Shown piece by piece: positions 9,033 through 17,575 of a stretch of 64,000 bases of DNA. Below the pieces are notes generated by a model. It did no database searches. It saw nothing but the letters and a program-made list of their open reading frames with translations, and was not told the origin of the DNA. Numbering within the stretch: the stretch's first letter is position 1; the number at the start of each line of letters is the position of its first letter. This DNA comes from Limnohabitans sp. B9-3 (GTDB lineage: Bacteria; Pseudomonadota; Gammaproteobacteria; Burkholderiales; Burkholderiaceae_C). Made by a program: the position numbers and the translations under genes. The stretch spans positions 1 through 64,000 of the forward strand of contig NZ_NESI01000012.1 in the NCBI RefSeq assembly GCF_002778325.1. The letters are read 5' to 3'.

Positions 9033-9518
9033 TTATTCGGTGAAGGTGTGGGTGGAGGCGCTATCAGCAGGGGCTTCTAGCGAGATCACCTCGTCGAGCA
9101 ATTCGTAAAGGGCTTGCAGCTTGGCTTTGCCCATGTGCTGTTCCATCCATTGGTAATGCGCCTCAATGGTGGTGGAGAGGGTGGCGACACGCGCTAGCCC
9201 GAGTTCGGTGGCTTGCACCACGGTGCGGCGCTGGTCGTGGGTGGCGCGTGCGCGTTGAATCAAGCCGTCGCGTTCCATACGGGTCAGCACCCCGCTCAGG
9301 CTGGGGCCGATGATGAAGGCTTCGCGGGCAATGCGGCCGGTTTCGACGCCCGTGCCGCCATTGCCATGGTCTTCGCCCAATACACGCAGTACCCGCCATT
9401 GCTGGTCGCTCAGCCCTTGGTCGCGCAGGCTCGGGCGGGTGTGGGTCATCACCGCTTCTCGGGCTTGAAGCAAGAGGCGAGGCAAATTGCGGTGGACAAA
9501 AGGTGTCATAGAGCTCAT
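9033..9518 (-). CDS. hpaR: MarR-family repressor of homoprotocatechuate catabolism (HpaR)
   Basis: The 161-residue product is a winged-helix MarR regulator. It has the HpaR-like N-terminus RNLPRLLLQAREAVMTHTRP, the segment LSDQQWRVLRVLGE, and the wing and recognition region SLSGVLTRMERDGLIQRARA. Known HpaR proteins repress the meta-cleavage genes and are released by 4-hydroxyphenylacetate or its ring-hydroxylated product. Here hpaR is the first gene of the operon it would control, and a perfect palindrome lies only three bases upstream of the first ATG. An alternative ATG at 9509 would start MTPFVHRN. Neither start has a clear ribosome site. Confidence 0.88.
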   Translation of the reverse strand: MSSMTPFVHRNLPRLLLQAREAVMTHTRPSLRDQGLSDQQWRVLRVLGEDHGNGGTGVETGRIAREAFIIGPSLSGVLTRMERDGLIQRARATHDQRRTVVQATELGLARVATLSTTIEAHYQWMEQHMGKAKLQALYELLDEVISLEAPADSASTHTFTE

Positions 9519-9520
9519 TT

Positions 9521-9536
9521 ATTTAACATGTTAAAT
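9521..9536. promoter_or_regulatory. Probable HpaR operator, perfect 16-bp palindrome
   Basis: The sequence ATTTAACATGTTAAAT is its own reverse complement over all 16 bases. It lies immediately upstream of hpaR in an otherwise GC-rich region. MarR-family repressors bind such AT-rich palindromes, often overlapping the -10 region of their own promoter. I infer autoregulation of the whole hpa operon from this one site. Confidence 0.65.
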
Positions 9537-9623
9537 GCTTTTGACGGTGCAAATTCTAGGGTTTACCCGTTTCAAGGCTTTCAGATGAAGAGAAGCATCT
9601 TTTGATTTTTATGAATATTTAAG

Positions 9624-9650
9624 TACTCTTTAAATGGTTATAAAAGAGTA
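9624..9650. promoter_or_regulatory. Inverted repeat upstream of the hybrid histidine kinase gene
   Basis: Arms TACTCTTT and AAAGAGTA are perfect reverse complements separated by 11 AT-rich bases. They sit in the non-coding gap between hpaR and the divergent hybrid kinase gene. It could be an operator or promoter element for the kinase gene. It is not followed by a T-run in the direction of any upstream gene end, so a terminator role is less likely. Confidence 0.35.
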
Positions 9651-9711
9651 ACATTCCGAACTTTTTGACCCATCGGTAAGCACTGCCCCTAGGCGCTTTA
9701 GGCCTCGCCGC

Positions 9712-12459
9712 ATGACCCGCTCCACTATGAAAAATCTGAGTATTCGGCTTCAGTTGTCCTTATCAGCGATTGCGATGGGGTTTGTGTTGTTGTTGGCCCA
9801 ACTTGGCTTGCAGTTTTACGTGCTGCGCAGCGACATCGTGCAACGCATCGAGAAGCATGAGTTCAAACAACTGACCGAGTTTGCGGGCCACTTGGATGAC
9901 AAGTTGCAAGAGAGCATGGGCATGCTCTCCACCGTGGCGTTGAATGCCCCGGTTAAAAACTTGGGCGATGTGGGCAAGATGGAAAGTTTTCTGCAACGTG
10001 AACATGCCTTGCTGACGGTGTTTGATGACCTTTACGTGTTCGATGCCAAGGGCGTGCTGCAGGTAGATTGGCCGATGAAGCCCGGGCGACGTGCCTTAGA
10101 CATGTCCGCGCGAGATTACATCCAAGGCGTGATCAAGACGCGTCAAACCGTGATATCTGCCCCCATCTTGGGCAAGGCAACCAAGCAGCCGATCGTGGTG
10201 GTGGCCGCGCCCATCTTTGACCAAAACAACCAATTGGTGGGCATCATGGGTGGCGTGTTGAACCTGTTCAAACCCAATTTATTGGGCGCCATCGCGAACC
10301 GAAAAAATGGGGACTCTGGTTACTTCTATTTGGTCACCAAAGACCGTGTGCGCATTTCGCACCCAGACCCCAGCTTGGTGCTCAAGGCCATTGCCCCAGG
10401 CAGTGTGAATCTTCCGCTGGAAAGTGCATTTCAAGGATTTCAGGGCACCCAAGAGGGCGTGACGGCGCGCGGCCTGAAAGGCCTGTTCACTTTCAAACAG
10501 TTGGACACCACGGGCTGGATCGTGGCCTCTGTGATTCCCTCGTCTGAGGCGTTTGCGCCAATCAACGACCTCTACCAAAAAATGATCTGGGTCACCGTGC
10601 TGCTCATGCTGACGATCACCCCGCTGATGTGGGCTTTCGTCTCGCGCTTGATTCGCCCCTTGGGCGAGGTGGCCAAGGCCATGCTTGAGACGGCCACGCG
10701 CATGCGCCAGGGGGAAACGGTGGCGCCACTGACCGAGGTCGGCGGCAAAGAAGTCAACACCGTGGTGCATGCCTTTAATGAGTTTGTGGACGCACGCATC
10801 CATGCAGAAAGCGAGTTGTTGCTGGCCCGTGATGCGGCGCAGGCGGCCAACACGTCGAAAGGACACTTTTTGGCCAATATGAGCCATGAGATTCGCACGC
10901 CGATGAACGGGATTTTGGGCATGACCGAGTTGTGCCTGCAAACCCAGATGACAGCCGAGCAGCGCAGTTATTTGGAAATGGTGTCTTTGTCGGCGAATTC
11001 GTTGCTGGCGGTGATCAACGACATCTTGGACTTTTCCAAAATCGAAGCTCAAAAACTGTATTTGGACCCGCATGAGTTTTCGCTCCACGCCTTGATTCGG
11101 CAAGCCACGCGCACCTTGTCCTTGCGGGCTACCGAAAAAGAACTGGAGTTGGTGTGTGATTTGGCACCCGATGTACCCGATCACGTGGTGGGAGACCCCT
11201 TGCGCTTGCAGCAAGTCATCACCAATTTGTTGGGCAACGCCATCAAGTTCACGGGTAAGGGCGAAGTCATGATCAAGGTGGCGAGCTTGAAAAATCCGCC
11301 TAGCGCAGAGGGGGTGTGGTTGGACATTGAAATCTCAGACACGGGGATTGGCATTCCGCCAGACAAACAGGCCTTGATTTTTGATGTCTTCACCCAAGCC
11401 GACTCCAGCACGGCTCGCCGTTTTGGGGGCACGGGTTTGGGCTTGGCCATCAGCCGTAATCTGGTGAAACTGATGGGGGGTGACGTGTCGGTGCGCAGCG
11501 ACGTGGGTCAAGGCAGCACCTTCAGTTTCACCGTTCAATTGCAACGCGCGGGCCTCTCGTCTGCCATGCGCCATCAAGTGCCCGCGAGGTTGGTGGGACA
11601 AACGGTGTTGGTGGTCGACGACAACGCCAGCAGCCGTATGGTGCTGACTCAGCGTCTGACCTGTGCCGGTTTGCATGCCGTGGCCAGTGACAGCGGGGCC
11701 CATGCCCTGCACAGCCCTCATTTGGCGAAAGCACGCTTTGCGTTGATTGATGTCAACATGCCCGATATCGATGGCTACGCCTTGGCCGCTCAGCTCAGAC
11801 AGACCTACAACTCTGAACAGTTGCACATCATCATGCTGGGCGCTTTGAGTGAGCAACAAGGCCAAGATGAGTTGGACCGTTTGGATGTGCAAGGTTTCTT
11901 GGTCAAACCGTTGGATTCGCAAGAGTTGGTGGCAGCGCTCAGCCAGCCGTTCATGCTCGCCCAGGCCAGCGAAGGCCAGACTTTGACCCAGCCGCTGGTT
12001 GTGCCCAAGCTGGTCACCAAACGGGTGTTGCTGGCAGAGGACACCCCCATCAATCAGACCTTGCAAACCATTTTGCTCAACCGCATGGGCTACGAGGTGA
12101 GCATTGCCAACAATGGCTTAGAGGCGGTCGAAGCCTTTCAAAGCGGTGCGTTTGACTTGGTGTTGATGGACATCCAAATGCCAGAAATGGGGGGCTTGGA
12201 GGCCGCGCAGCTGATCCGTGCGTTCGAGGATGAGCGTCAGGCGACGCGCACGCCCATCATTGCGGTGACGGCCAATGCGCTGAAGGGCGATCGCGAGCAC
12301 TACATGGCCTCTGGCGTGGATGGGTATGTGTCCAAACCCATTTCATTCGAGGCCTTGAAGCTGGAAATTCAAGGGCTGTTGGCCTCACCACCGCTGGACA
12401 AATACGCGGAGCAAGGGCGGGTGTCAGATCTTGTTTCAGTGGCACAAAGCAGCAGCTGA
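9712..12459 (+). CDS. Hybrid sensor histidine kinase with two receiver domains
   Basis: This is a 915-residue inner-membrane sensor. A membrane segment at about residues 12-36 is followed by a Cache-like periplasmic sensor to about 280. A second membrane segment lies at 290-310, then a HAMP region. The HisKA box NMSHEIRTPMNGILGM carries the phospho-accepting His392. The ATPase domain shows NLLGNAIKFTGKG and GTGLGLAISRNLVKLMGG. Receiver 1 has LVVDDN with Asp680 and receiver 2 has LLAEDTPINQ with Asp820. No C-terminal HPt domain is seen, so a separate phosphotransfer protein would be needed for a full relay. A second ATG at 9727 is possible. No partner response regulator lies nearby, so the target is unknown. 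Confidence 0.9.
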   Translation: MTRSTMKNLSIRLQLSLSAIAMGFVLLLAQLGLQFYVLRSDIVQRIEKHEFKQLTEFAGHLDDKLQESMGMLSTVALNAPVKNLGDVGKMESFLQREHALLTVFDDLYVFDAKGVLQVDWPMKPGRRALDMSARDYIQGVIKTRQTVISAPILGKATKQPIVVVAAPIFDQNNQLVGIMGGVLNLFKPNLLGAIANRKNGDSGYFYLVTKDRVRISHPDPSLVLKAIAPGSVNLPLESAFQGFQGTQEGVTARGLKGLFTFKQLDTTGWIVASVIPSSEAFAPINDLYQKMIWVTVLLMLTITPLMWAFVSRLIRPLGEVAKAMLETATRMRQGETVAPLTEVGGKEVNTVVHAFNEFVDARIHAESELLLARDAAQAANTSKGHFLANMSHEIRTPMNGILGMTELCLQTQMTAEQRSYLEMVSLSANSLLAVINDILDFSKIEAQKLYLDPHEFSLHALIRQATRTLSLRATEKELELVCDLAPDVPDHVVGDPLRLQQVITNLLGNAIKFTGKGEVMIKVASLKNPPSAEGVWLDIEISDTGIGIPPDKQALIFDVFTQADSSTARRFGGTGLGLAISRNLVKLMGGDVSVRSDVGQGSTFSFTVQLQRAGLSSAMRHQVPARLVGQTVLVVDDNASSRMVLTQRLTCAGLHAVASDSGAHALHSPHLAKARFALIDVNMPDIDGYALAAQLRQTYNSEQLHIIMLGALSEQQGQDELDRLDVQGFLVKPLDSQELVAALSQPFMLAQASEGQTLTQPLVVPKLVTKRVLLAEDTPINQTLQTILLNRMGYEVSIANNGLEAVEAFQSGAFDLVLMDIQMPEMGGLEAAQLIRAFEDERQATRTPIIAVTANALKGDREHYMASGVDGYVSKPISFEALKLEIQGLLASPPLDKYAEQGRVSDLVSVAQSSS

Positions 12460-12501
12460 GACGCACTTTTCCGTTTGGCGATGAGGCACACTTGAGCCCT
12501 T

Positions 12502-13875
12502 ATGGCCAAAGAAAAAACACAGTACATCTGCACCGAATGCGGCGGCACCAGCCCGAAATGGCTGGGTAAATGCCCCAGTTGCAACGCTTGGAACACCTTG
12601 GTCGAAAGCGTGGTCGACGCCGCCGGTGCTACCAAAAACCGATACGCAGGCATGGCAGCACTCGCGCCCAGCGCCGAAGTGGCCACGCTGTCTGACATCG
12701 AAGCTGCCGAAGTGCCACGCACGCCCACAGGGCAAGAAGAGCTGGATCGCGTGTTGGGCGGCGGCATGGTCGAAGGCGGTGTGGTGCTGATTGGCGGCGA
12801 CCCAGGCATAGGCAAATCCACCTTGTTGCTGCAGGCGATGGACGGCTTGCAGCGCAGCGGCATGCGCACCTTGTATGTGACGGGCGAAGAGTCGGCCGCA
12901 CAAGTGGCCCTGCGTTCGCGCCGCTTGGGGCTGGACCACAGTCAAGTGCAGGTGTTGGCCGAAACCTTGCTCGAAAAAGTACTGGCCACGGTGGACAAAT
13001 TGCAGCCGTCGATTGTGGTGATGGACTCCATCCAAACCGTGTATTCCGACCAACTCACCAGCGCCCCCGGCTCGGTGGCGCAGGTGCGCGAATGCGCGGC
13101 GCACCTCACACGCATGGCCAAATCCACTGGCACGGCGGTGGTGCTGGTGGGCCACGTCACCAAAGAGGGCGCATTGGCTGGGCCGCGTGTGTTGGAGCAC
13201 ATGGTCGACACCGTGCTGTACTTTGAAGGCGACACGCATTCCACTTACCGGTTGGTGCGCGCCATCAAAAACCGCTTTGGCGCGGTCAACGAAATTGGCG
13301 TGTTTGCCATGACCGAAAAAGGCTTGAAAGGTGTGAGCAACCCCAGCGCCATCTTTTTGAGCCAACACAGCGAGCCCGTGCCCGGCAGCTGCGTGCTGGT
13401 GACGCTGGAAGGCACGCGACCGATGTTGGTGGAGATTCAAGCCTTGGTGGACAGCGGTGGCCCCTCACCGCGCCGCTTGAGCGTGGGCCTGGACCGCGAC
13501 CGGTTGGCCATGTTGTTGGCGGTGTTGCATCGCCATGCGGGCGTGGCGTGCATGGACCAAGACGTGTTTGTGAACGCCGTGGGTGGTGTGCGCATCAGCG
13601 AGCCTGCGGCTGACTTGGCCGTTTTGCTGGCGATTCAAAGCAGTTTGCGCGGCAAACCGCTGCCCCAAGGCTTCATCGCCTTTGGCGAAGTGGGTTTGGC
13701 GGGCGAAGTGCGTCCGGCACCGCGTGGGCAAGAGCGCCTGAAAGAGGCTGCCAAGTTAGGCTTTACCGTGGCGGTGATCCCCAAAGCCAACGCACCTAAA
13801 AAAGCCATTCCTGGCATGACCGTGCATGCTGTGGAACGGGTGGATGAGGCCATGGGTTTGGTGCGCGGGCTTTAA
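12502..13875 (+). CDS. radA: DNA repair protein RadA
   Basis: RadA is a RecA-like branch-migration ATPase that helps process recombination intermediates. The 457-residue protein has the N-terminal four-cysteine zinc finger (Cys10, 13, 24, 27). The Walker A GGDPGIGKSTLL contains Lys105, and the diagnostic KNRFGAVNEIGVFAM motif follows. The C-terminus is the Lon-protease-like fold, with GGVRISEPAADLA and FGEVGLAGEVRP. Length is normal. It stands alone after the hybrid kinase gene with a 42-base gap, and no specific regulation is visible. Confidence 0.96.
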   Translation: MAKEKTQYICTECGGTSPKWLGKCPSCNAWNTLVESVVDAAGATKNRYAGMAALAPSAEVATLSDIEAAEVPRTPTGQEELDRVLGGGMVEGGVVLIGGDPGIGKSTLLLQAMDGLQRSGMRTLYVTGEESAAQVALRSRRLGLDHSQVQVLAETLLEKVLATVDKLQPSIVVMDSIQTVYSDQLTSAPGSVAQVRECAAHLTRMAKSTGTAVVLVGHVTKEGALAGPRVLEHMVDTVLYFEGDTHSTYRLVRAIKNRFGAVNEIGVFAMTEKGLKGVSNPSAIFLSQHSEPVPGSCVLVTLEGTRPMLVEIQALVDSGGPSPRRLSVGLDRDRLAMLLAVLHRHAGVACMDQDVFVNAVGGVRISEPAADLAVLLAIQSSLRGKPLPQGFIAFGEVGLAGEVRPAPRGQERLKEAAKLGFTVAVIPKANAPKKAIPGMTVHAVERVDEAMGLVRGL

Positions 13876-14008
13876 GCCTTTGGCAATCACGTAGCTTTTT
13901 TTGGCCGTGGTGCCATCGTCTGCCTCTAACACCTGCGAGTCCACAGTTTCGTAACGAACGCCATTCACAAACGATGGCGAAAGTGTGCGTACCTCACATC
14001 AAGACAGC

Positions 14009-14046
14009 CTTAAGGCTCTCTGTGCATGCCTTAAGAAAACCCTAAG
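14009..14046 (+). promoter_or_regulatory. Phased CTTAAG boxes upstream of the SHP/DHC operon (PmrA/QseB-type site)
   Basis: CTTAAG occurs at 14009-14014 and again at 14030-14035. The second copy continues as CTTAAGAAAACCCTAAG, which is two half-sites with a 5-base spacer. Half-site starts are 21 and 11 bases apart, so all three fall on the same helix face. The PmrA/QseB group of response regulators is known to bind CTTAAG-N5-CTTAAG-like boxes. The operon downstream encodes a QseB-like regulator, so I infer autoregulation. A search for the same motif elsewhere in the genome would test this. Confidence 0.6.
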
Positions 14047-14084
14047 ACGCGCTCACTAGCATCGGTTTTGAAAGGCACAAAACC

Positions 14085-14465
14085 ATGCTTCACAAGTTCT
14101 TCGCGCTCCTGCTCTTTGCATCGCTCCACACGATGGCCGCCACACCCGCCGAGTTGCTGACGAGCTACACCGCGCAGGCAGGTCAGCCTGCCAATGTCGC
14201 CAAAGGTGAAGCGTTTTTCAAAGCCAACCACGGCCAAGATTGGCAATGCACCAGTTGTCACGGCAAATCGACCATGACGGGTGGGCGTCATGCCAGCACC
14301 GATAAAGCAATTGAGCCCCTCGCACCTGCAGCCAATGCCAAGCGTTTCACCGACAGCGCCAAAGCCGACAAGTGGTTTCGCCGCAATTGCAAAGATGTGC
14401 TGGCGCGTGAATGCACAGCCGCCGAAAAAGCCGATGTGTTGGCTTGGCTCATTTCTTTGCGTTGA
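14085..14465 (+). CDS. shp: SHP-like monohaem cytochrome c (DUF1924 family)
   Basis: The 126-residue product has a signal peptide ending near HTMAATPAEL and one haem-binding CTSCH motif (Cys55, Cys58, His59). Its size and the pattern KGEAFFKANHGQDW before the haem match the sphaeroides haem protein (SHP) family. Studied SHPs are high-spin cytochromes that bind oxygen and nitric oxide. It is the first gene of a five-gene operon with a dihaem cytochrome, a cytochrome b and a two-component system. The protein is expected in the periplasm and to take electrons from the DHC partner. The symbol follows the family name. Confidence 0.82.
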   Translation: MLHKFFALLLFASLHTMAATPAELLTSYTAQAGQPANVAKGEAFFKANHGQDWQCTSCHGKSTMTGGRHASTDKAIEPLAPAANAKRFTDSAKADKWFRRNCKDVLARECTAAEKADVLAWLISLR

Positions 14466-14477
14466 TTGGAGTTCGTC

Positions 14478-14948
14478 ATGCATTTACCTTCTTCATATTT
14501 AGTGCGCACCTTGGTTGCGACGGCTTTCTTAAGCATCACCGCTTCATGGGCTGACAGTTACAAAGGCCCCAACCCTCCTGCGGTGTACACCCAAGAGTGC
14601 GGCAGTTGTCATTTGGCATTCCCGCCCAACTTGCTGCCTAAGGCGTCTTGGCAGCGCGTGATGAATGGGTTGGACAAACATTACGGCAGCGATGCCTCGC
14701 TGGATGCGGCCACGCAAAAGCAAATTGACACTTGGCTGCAAACCTACGGCGGTCAAGGCAAGCGTGCGCGTGAAGAGCCGCCACAAGACCGCATCACACG
14801 TTCGGCATGGTTTGAGCGCAAGCACCGTGAGGTGAGTGTGGCCACGTTCAAACGTGCGTCCATCAAAAGCCCTGCCAACTGCACGGCGTGCCACCGCGAT
14901 GCCGCGCAAGGCGATTTTGAAGACGACCGTGTGAGGATTCCAAAATGA
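14478..14948 (+). CDS. dhc: Dihaem cytochrome c (DHC family)
   Basis: This is a periplasmic cytochrome of about 156 residues with a signal peptide (LVATAFLSITASWA). It has two haem motifs, CGSCH in the N-terminal half and CTACH near the C-terminus, the layout of the DHC family. DHC is the known electron donor to SHP. The ATG at 14478 has a GGAG site six bases upstream; a TTG twelve bases earlier is less likely. It starts 13 bases after the shp stop and its own stop overlaps the next start as ATGA. Confidence 0.88.
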   Translation: MHLPSSYLVRTLVATAFLSITASWADSYKGPNPPAVYTQECGSCHLAFPPNLLPKASWQRVMNGLDKHYGSDASLDAATQKQIDTWLQTYGGQGKRAREEPPQDRITRSAWFERKHREVSVATFKRASIKSPANCTACHRDAAQGDFEDDRVRIPK

Positions 14949-15553
14949 CCGATAGCGTTTTAAACCCCATCCATTTAGAGCTGCCCGCACCGAGGCCCAC
15001 CCAATGCAAGCCTGTGGTCGATCTTGGTACGCGCATGGCACACGCCAGCATGGCTTTGGCGTTTTTAATCTCTTATGTCACGTCCGAGTCGGAGTACTGG
15101 CGCTTGGTGCATGTGTACAGCGGCTACAGCTTGGCGGGGGTGTTGGCGTTTCGCTTGGTGTGGGGCTGGGTCGGACCGGCTTCGGCGCGTTGGGGTTTGT
15201 TGTTGCGTCGCGTCGCCATGTGGCGGGTGTGGGCTACAAAGATCAAGCAGGGCGAATGGCTGAGCCGTAATTTTTGGGTAGGTGCCAGCAGCTGGGTGCT
15301 GAGCGCTGCGGTGTTGTGCATTTATGTGTTTTGCACAGTGGCCATTGCCAGCGGGTGGGCTACCTACAATGAACTTTTAGGCGATGGTTGGTTGAACGAT
15401 GCTTTGCAAGAACTGCACGAAGGCTTGGGCAACGCGGTCATGGCTGTGGTGTGTCTCCATGTGGGGTTGGTGGTGATGTTGCGCGTATGGCGCGGCCCAC
15501 AAGCCCTGCGACCGATGTGGCGAGGCTATGCGAATACTTCTGGCCGAGGATGA
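14945..15553 (+). CDS. Membrane cytochrome b (b561-like) partner of SHP/DHC
   Basis: The 202-residue protein has four hydrophobic segments and conserved histidines consistent with a bis-haem b561-type cytochrome: GTRMAHASMALAF in the first helix region, LVHVYSGY in the second, and LQELHEGLGN and VCLHVGLVV later. It would carry electrons from the quinol pool through the membrane to DHC and SHP. The start overlaps the dhc stop by four bases, and the end overlaps the response regulator start by 26 bases. That indicates tight co-expression. Confidence 0.85.
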   Translation: MTDSVLNPIHLELPAPRPTQCKPVVDLGTRMAHASMALAFLISYVTSESEYWRLVHVYSGYSLAGVLAFRLVWGWVGPASARWGLLLRRVAMWRVWATKIKQGEWLSRNFWVGASSWVLSAAVLCIYVFCTVAIASGWATYNELLGDGWLNDALQELHEGLGNAVMAVVCLHVGLVVMLRVWRGPQALRPMWRGYANTSGRG

Positions 15554-16184
15554 TGAGCTGCTGGGCAGCGGCCTGCGTGCGGGCCTAGACCAGCGTGGCT
15601 TTCAGGTGGATTGGGTGCGCGATGGCGTGGCTGCCGAGCGCGAGCTCCTCAGCGCCCAGCACCAAGCGGCGGTGCTTGACATTGGTTTGCCCCGCCAAGA
15701 TGGCTTGGCAGTGTTGAAGGCCGTGCGTGCGCGCGGTATCGACACCCCCGTTTTGGTGCTGACCGCGCGCGACACAGTGGCCCAACGCATCGAAGGCCTC
15801 AACCTCGGTGCTGACGACTACGTGGTCAAGCCCGTGGATTTAGACGAACTCTCCGCCCGCTTACATGCCTTGGTGCGACGCGCCCACGGCAAAACACAAA
15901 CCACACTGCAACTGCGCGATGTGGTGATGGACCCCAGCGCACGTCAGGTAAGCCGAGCTGGCAAAGTCATCAACCTGTCAACTCGTGAATTTGATTTGCT
16001 GCAAGCTTTGTTGCTCAACGCAGGGCGCGTCTTGTCGCGCGAACAGCTTGAGCAACACCTGTACCGTTGGGGCCACGAGGTGGAGAGCAACACCATTGAA
16101 GTTCACATTCACCACCTGCGCCGCAAGATGGGTGCGGGGCTGATCGACACCGTGCGCGGTGTGGGTTACATCGTCATGCCTTGA
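15528..16184 (+). CDS. QseB/PmrA-like OmpR-family response regulator
   Basis: The 218-residue product has a receiver domain (MRILLAEDDELLG, with the phospho-acceptor in VLDIGLPRQDG and the KP signature VVKPVD). A winged-helix output domain follows (REFDLLQALLLNAGRVLSR, then IEVHIHHLRRKMG). Residue order and spacing follow QseB closely. It is encoded inside the SHP/DHC/cytochrome b operon, overlapping the cytochrome b gene. Phased CTTAAG boxes upstream of the operon fit the DNA-binding preference of this group, so positive or negative autoregulation is likely. Confidence 0.9.
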   Translation: MRILLAEDDELLGSGLRAGLDQRGFQVDWVRDGVAAERELLSAQHQAAVLDIGLPRQDGLAVLKAVRARGIDTPVLVLTARDTVAQRIEGLNLGADDYVVKPVDLDELSARLHALVRRAHGKTQTTLQLRDVVMDPSARQVSRAGKVINLSTREFDLLQALLLNAGRVLSREQLEQHLYRWGHEVESNTIEVHIHHLRRKMGAGLIDTVRGVGYIVMP

Positions 16185-17539
16185 TGGACGGCGAGAACGC
16201 GATGGCACACCAATTTTCTTTGCAGCAACGCTTGCTCACCCGCACCTTGGGCGCGGTGCTGGTGATCTGGATAGGCACGGCCGCCTTCGTGGGCTATGAA
16301 GCCAAGCATGAGGTGGACGAGCTGTTGGACGCGCACTTGGCCCAATCGGCTGCTTTGCTGGTGGTGCAACAAAACGCCACGCCCGACGATGACGAGCCTC
16401 TGCCTGACGCACCCACGCTGCATAAGTACGCCAACCGCGTGGCCTACCAAGTGTTTGACGAAGACCGCTTGGTCATGCACTCGCCCAACGTGTCGCACAG
16501 ACCGATGGCTCAGCACACGCAAGGGTTTGAGACCTTGACGTTGGCCGACGGCAAATCGTGGCGAATCTTTGCGGCGCCTGGCCAAAGCAGTGATGTGCAA
16601 ATTTACGTGGCCGAGCAATTGGACAGCCGCGATGAAATTTTGAGTGCTGTGCTGCGCGGCTTCTTGCCGCCGCTCACCCTTGCGCTGCCGCTGTTGCTGA
16701 TCGGTCTTTGGTGGAACGTGCGCTCAGGCTTAATGCCTTTGCAGCGCTTGCGCCAGGTGCTGCTCAAGCGCGACACCCAAACGCTAGACCCTGTCAGCCT
16801 GCCCGAAACGCCGCAAGAAGTGCAACCCTTGGTCGATGCCCTGAACGACTTGTTGCAACGCTTGGCCCTGCGCATGGAAACCGAGCGCCGCTTCACCGCT
16901 GATGCTGCGCACGAGTTGCGCACGCCCATTGCGGCCATTCGCGCTCAAGCCCAAGTGGCTTTGAGCGAGGCGACAGACGGCGAAGTGCGTCAACGTGCGT
17001 TGCAAGACACCTTGGTGGGGTGCGACCGTGCTTCGCGCGTGGTCGAACAACTGCTGACCTTGGCCCGAGTTGAGGGCCCACAAGACGTGGCTTCCGAGCC
17101 GTTCCGCCTCGATCAACTGGCGCAACAAGTCTTGGCCGATCTCACGCCCGACGCCCTGCGGCGCGGTCAAACCCTAGAGCTGCTGGCGCCTGAGCACTTG
17201 CAGGTCAAAGGCCAAAGCACGCTGTGGCACATCTTGTTGCGCAACCTCATTGACAACGCGCTGCGTTACAGCCCCAAGGGTGCAACGGTGCGCATTCAGG
17301 CGCAGCGCTTGGAGAACGGTCAGCTGCAAGTGACCGTGCAAGACAGCGGTCCCGGCTTGTTAGCCGAAGACTTGGCCCGGTTGGGCGAGCGCTTTTTCCG
17401 CGTGATGGGCACATCGGGCACGGGCAGTGGTTTGGGCTGGTCCATCGTGCGACACATTGCAGCGTTGCAGCACATTGACGTTCACGTGGGTCAGTCACCC
17501 GATTTGGGTGGCTTGCAAGTCACGCTGCGTTGTCCGTGA
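16184..17539 (+). CDS. QseC-like sensor histidine kinase
   Basis: This is a two-membrane-segment sensor kinase of about 451 residues. The N-terminal segment (RTLGAVLVIWIGTAAFVGY) and a second near LALPLLLIGLWWN flank a periplasmic domain of roughly 130 residues. The HisKA box is DAAHELRTPIAAIRAQ. The ATPase domain has NLIDNALRYSPKG and a shortened GTGSGLGWSIV G-box. The ATG overlaps the regulator stop as TGATG; MAHQFS at 16202 is an alternative. Its signal is probably linked to the adjacent periplasmic haem proteins, for example oxygen, NO or redox state, but this is inference from context. Confidence 0.88.
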   Translation: MDGENAMAHQFSLQQRLLTRTLGAVLVIWIGTAAFVGYEAKHEVDELLDAHLAQSAALLVVQQNATPDDDEPLPDAPTLHKYANRVAYQVFDEDRLVMHSPNVSHRPMAQHTQGFETLTLADGKSWRIFAAPGQSSDVQIYVAEQLDSRDEILSAVLRGFLPPLTLALPLLLIGLWWNVRSGLMPLQRLRQVLLKRDTQTLDPVSLPETPQEVQPLVDALNDLLQRLALRMETERRFTADAAHELRTPIAAIRAQAQVALSEATDGEVRQRALQDTLVGCDRASRVVEQLLTLARVEGPQDVASEPFRLDQLAQQVLADLTPDALRRGQTLELLAPEHLQVKGQSTLWHILLRNLIDNALRYSPKGATVRIQAQRLENGQLQVTVQDSGPGLLAEDLARLGERFFRVMGTSGTGSGLGWSIVRHIAALQHIDVHVGQSPDLGGLQVTLRCP

Positions 17540-17575
17540 CGTCTTGGGCCTTGAGAGCCTGAGACAATCCTAGCC

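Noticed and set aside
10279-11214. Minus-strand frame of 311 codons inside the hybrid kinase gene
   Set aside because: Antisense to strong kinase domains, with low-complexity composition.
12436-13440. Long minus-strand frame (334 codons) across radA
   Set aside because: It is entirely antisense to radA, rich in His, Gln and Arg as expected for a shadow frame, and has no recognisable domain.
13756-13968. Minus-strand frame starting MNGVRYETVDSQVLEADDGT
   Set aside because: The first 30 codons look protein-like, but the rest is antisense to the radA 3' end and there is no ribosome site. It may be a relic; not supported as a gene.
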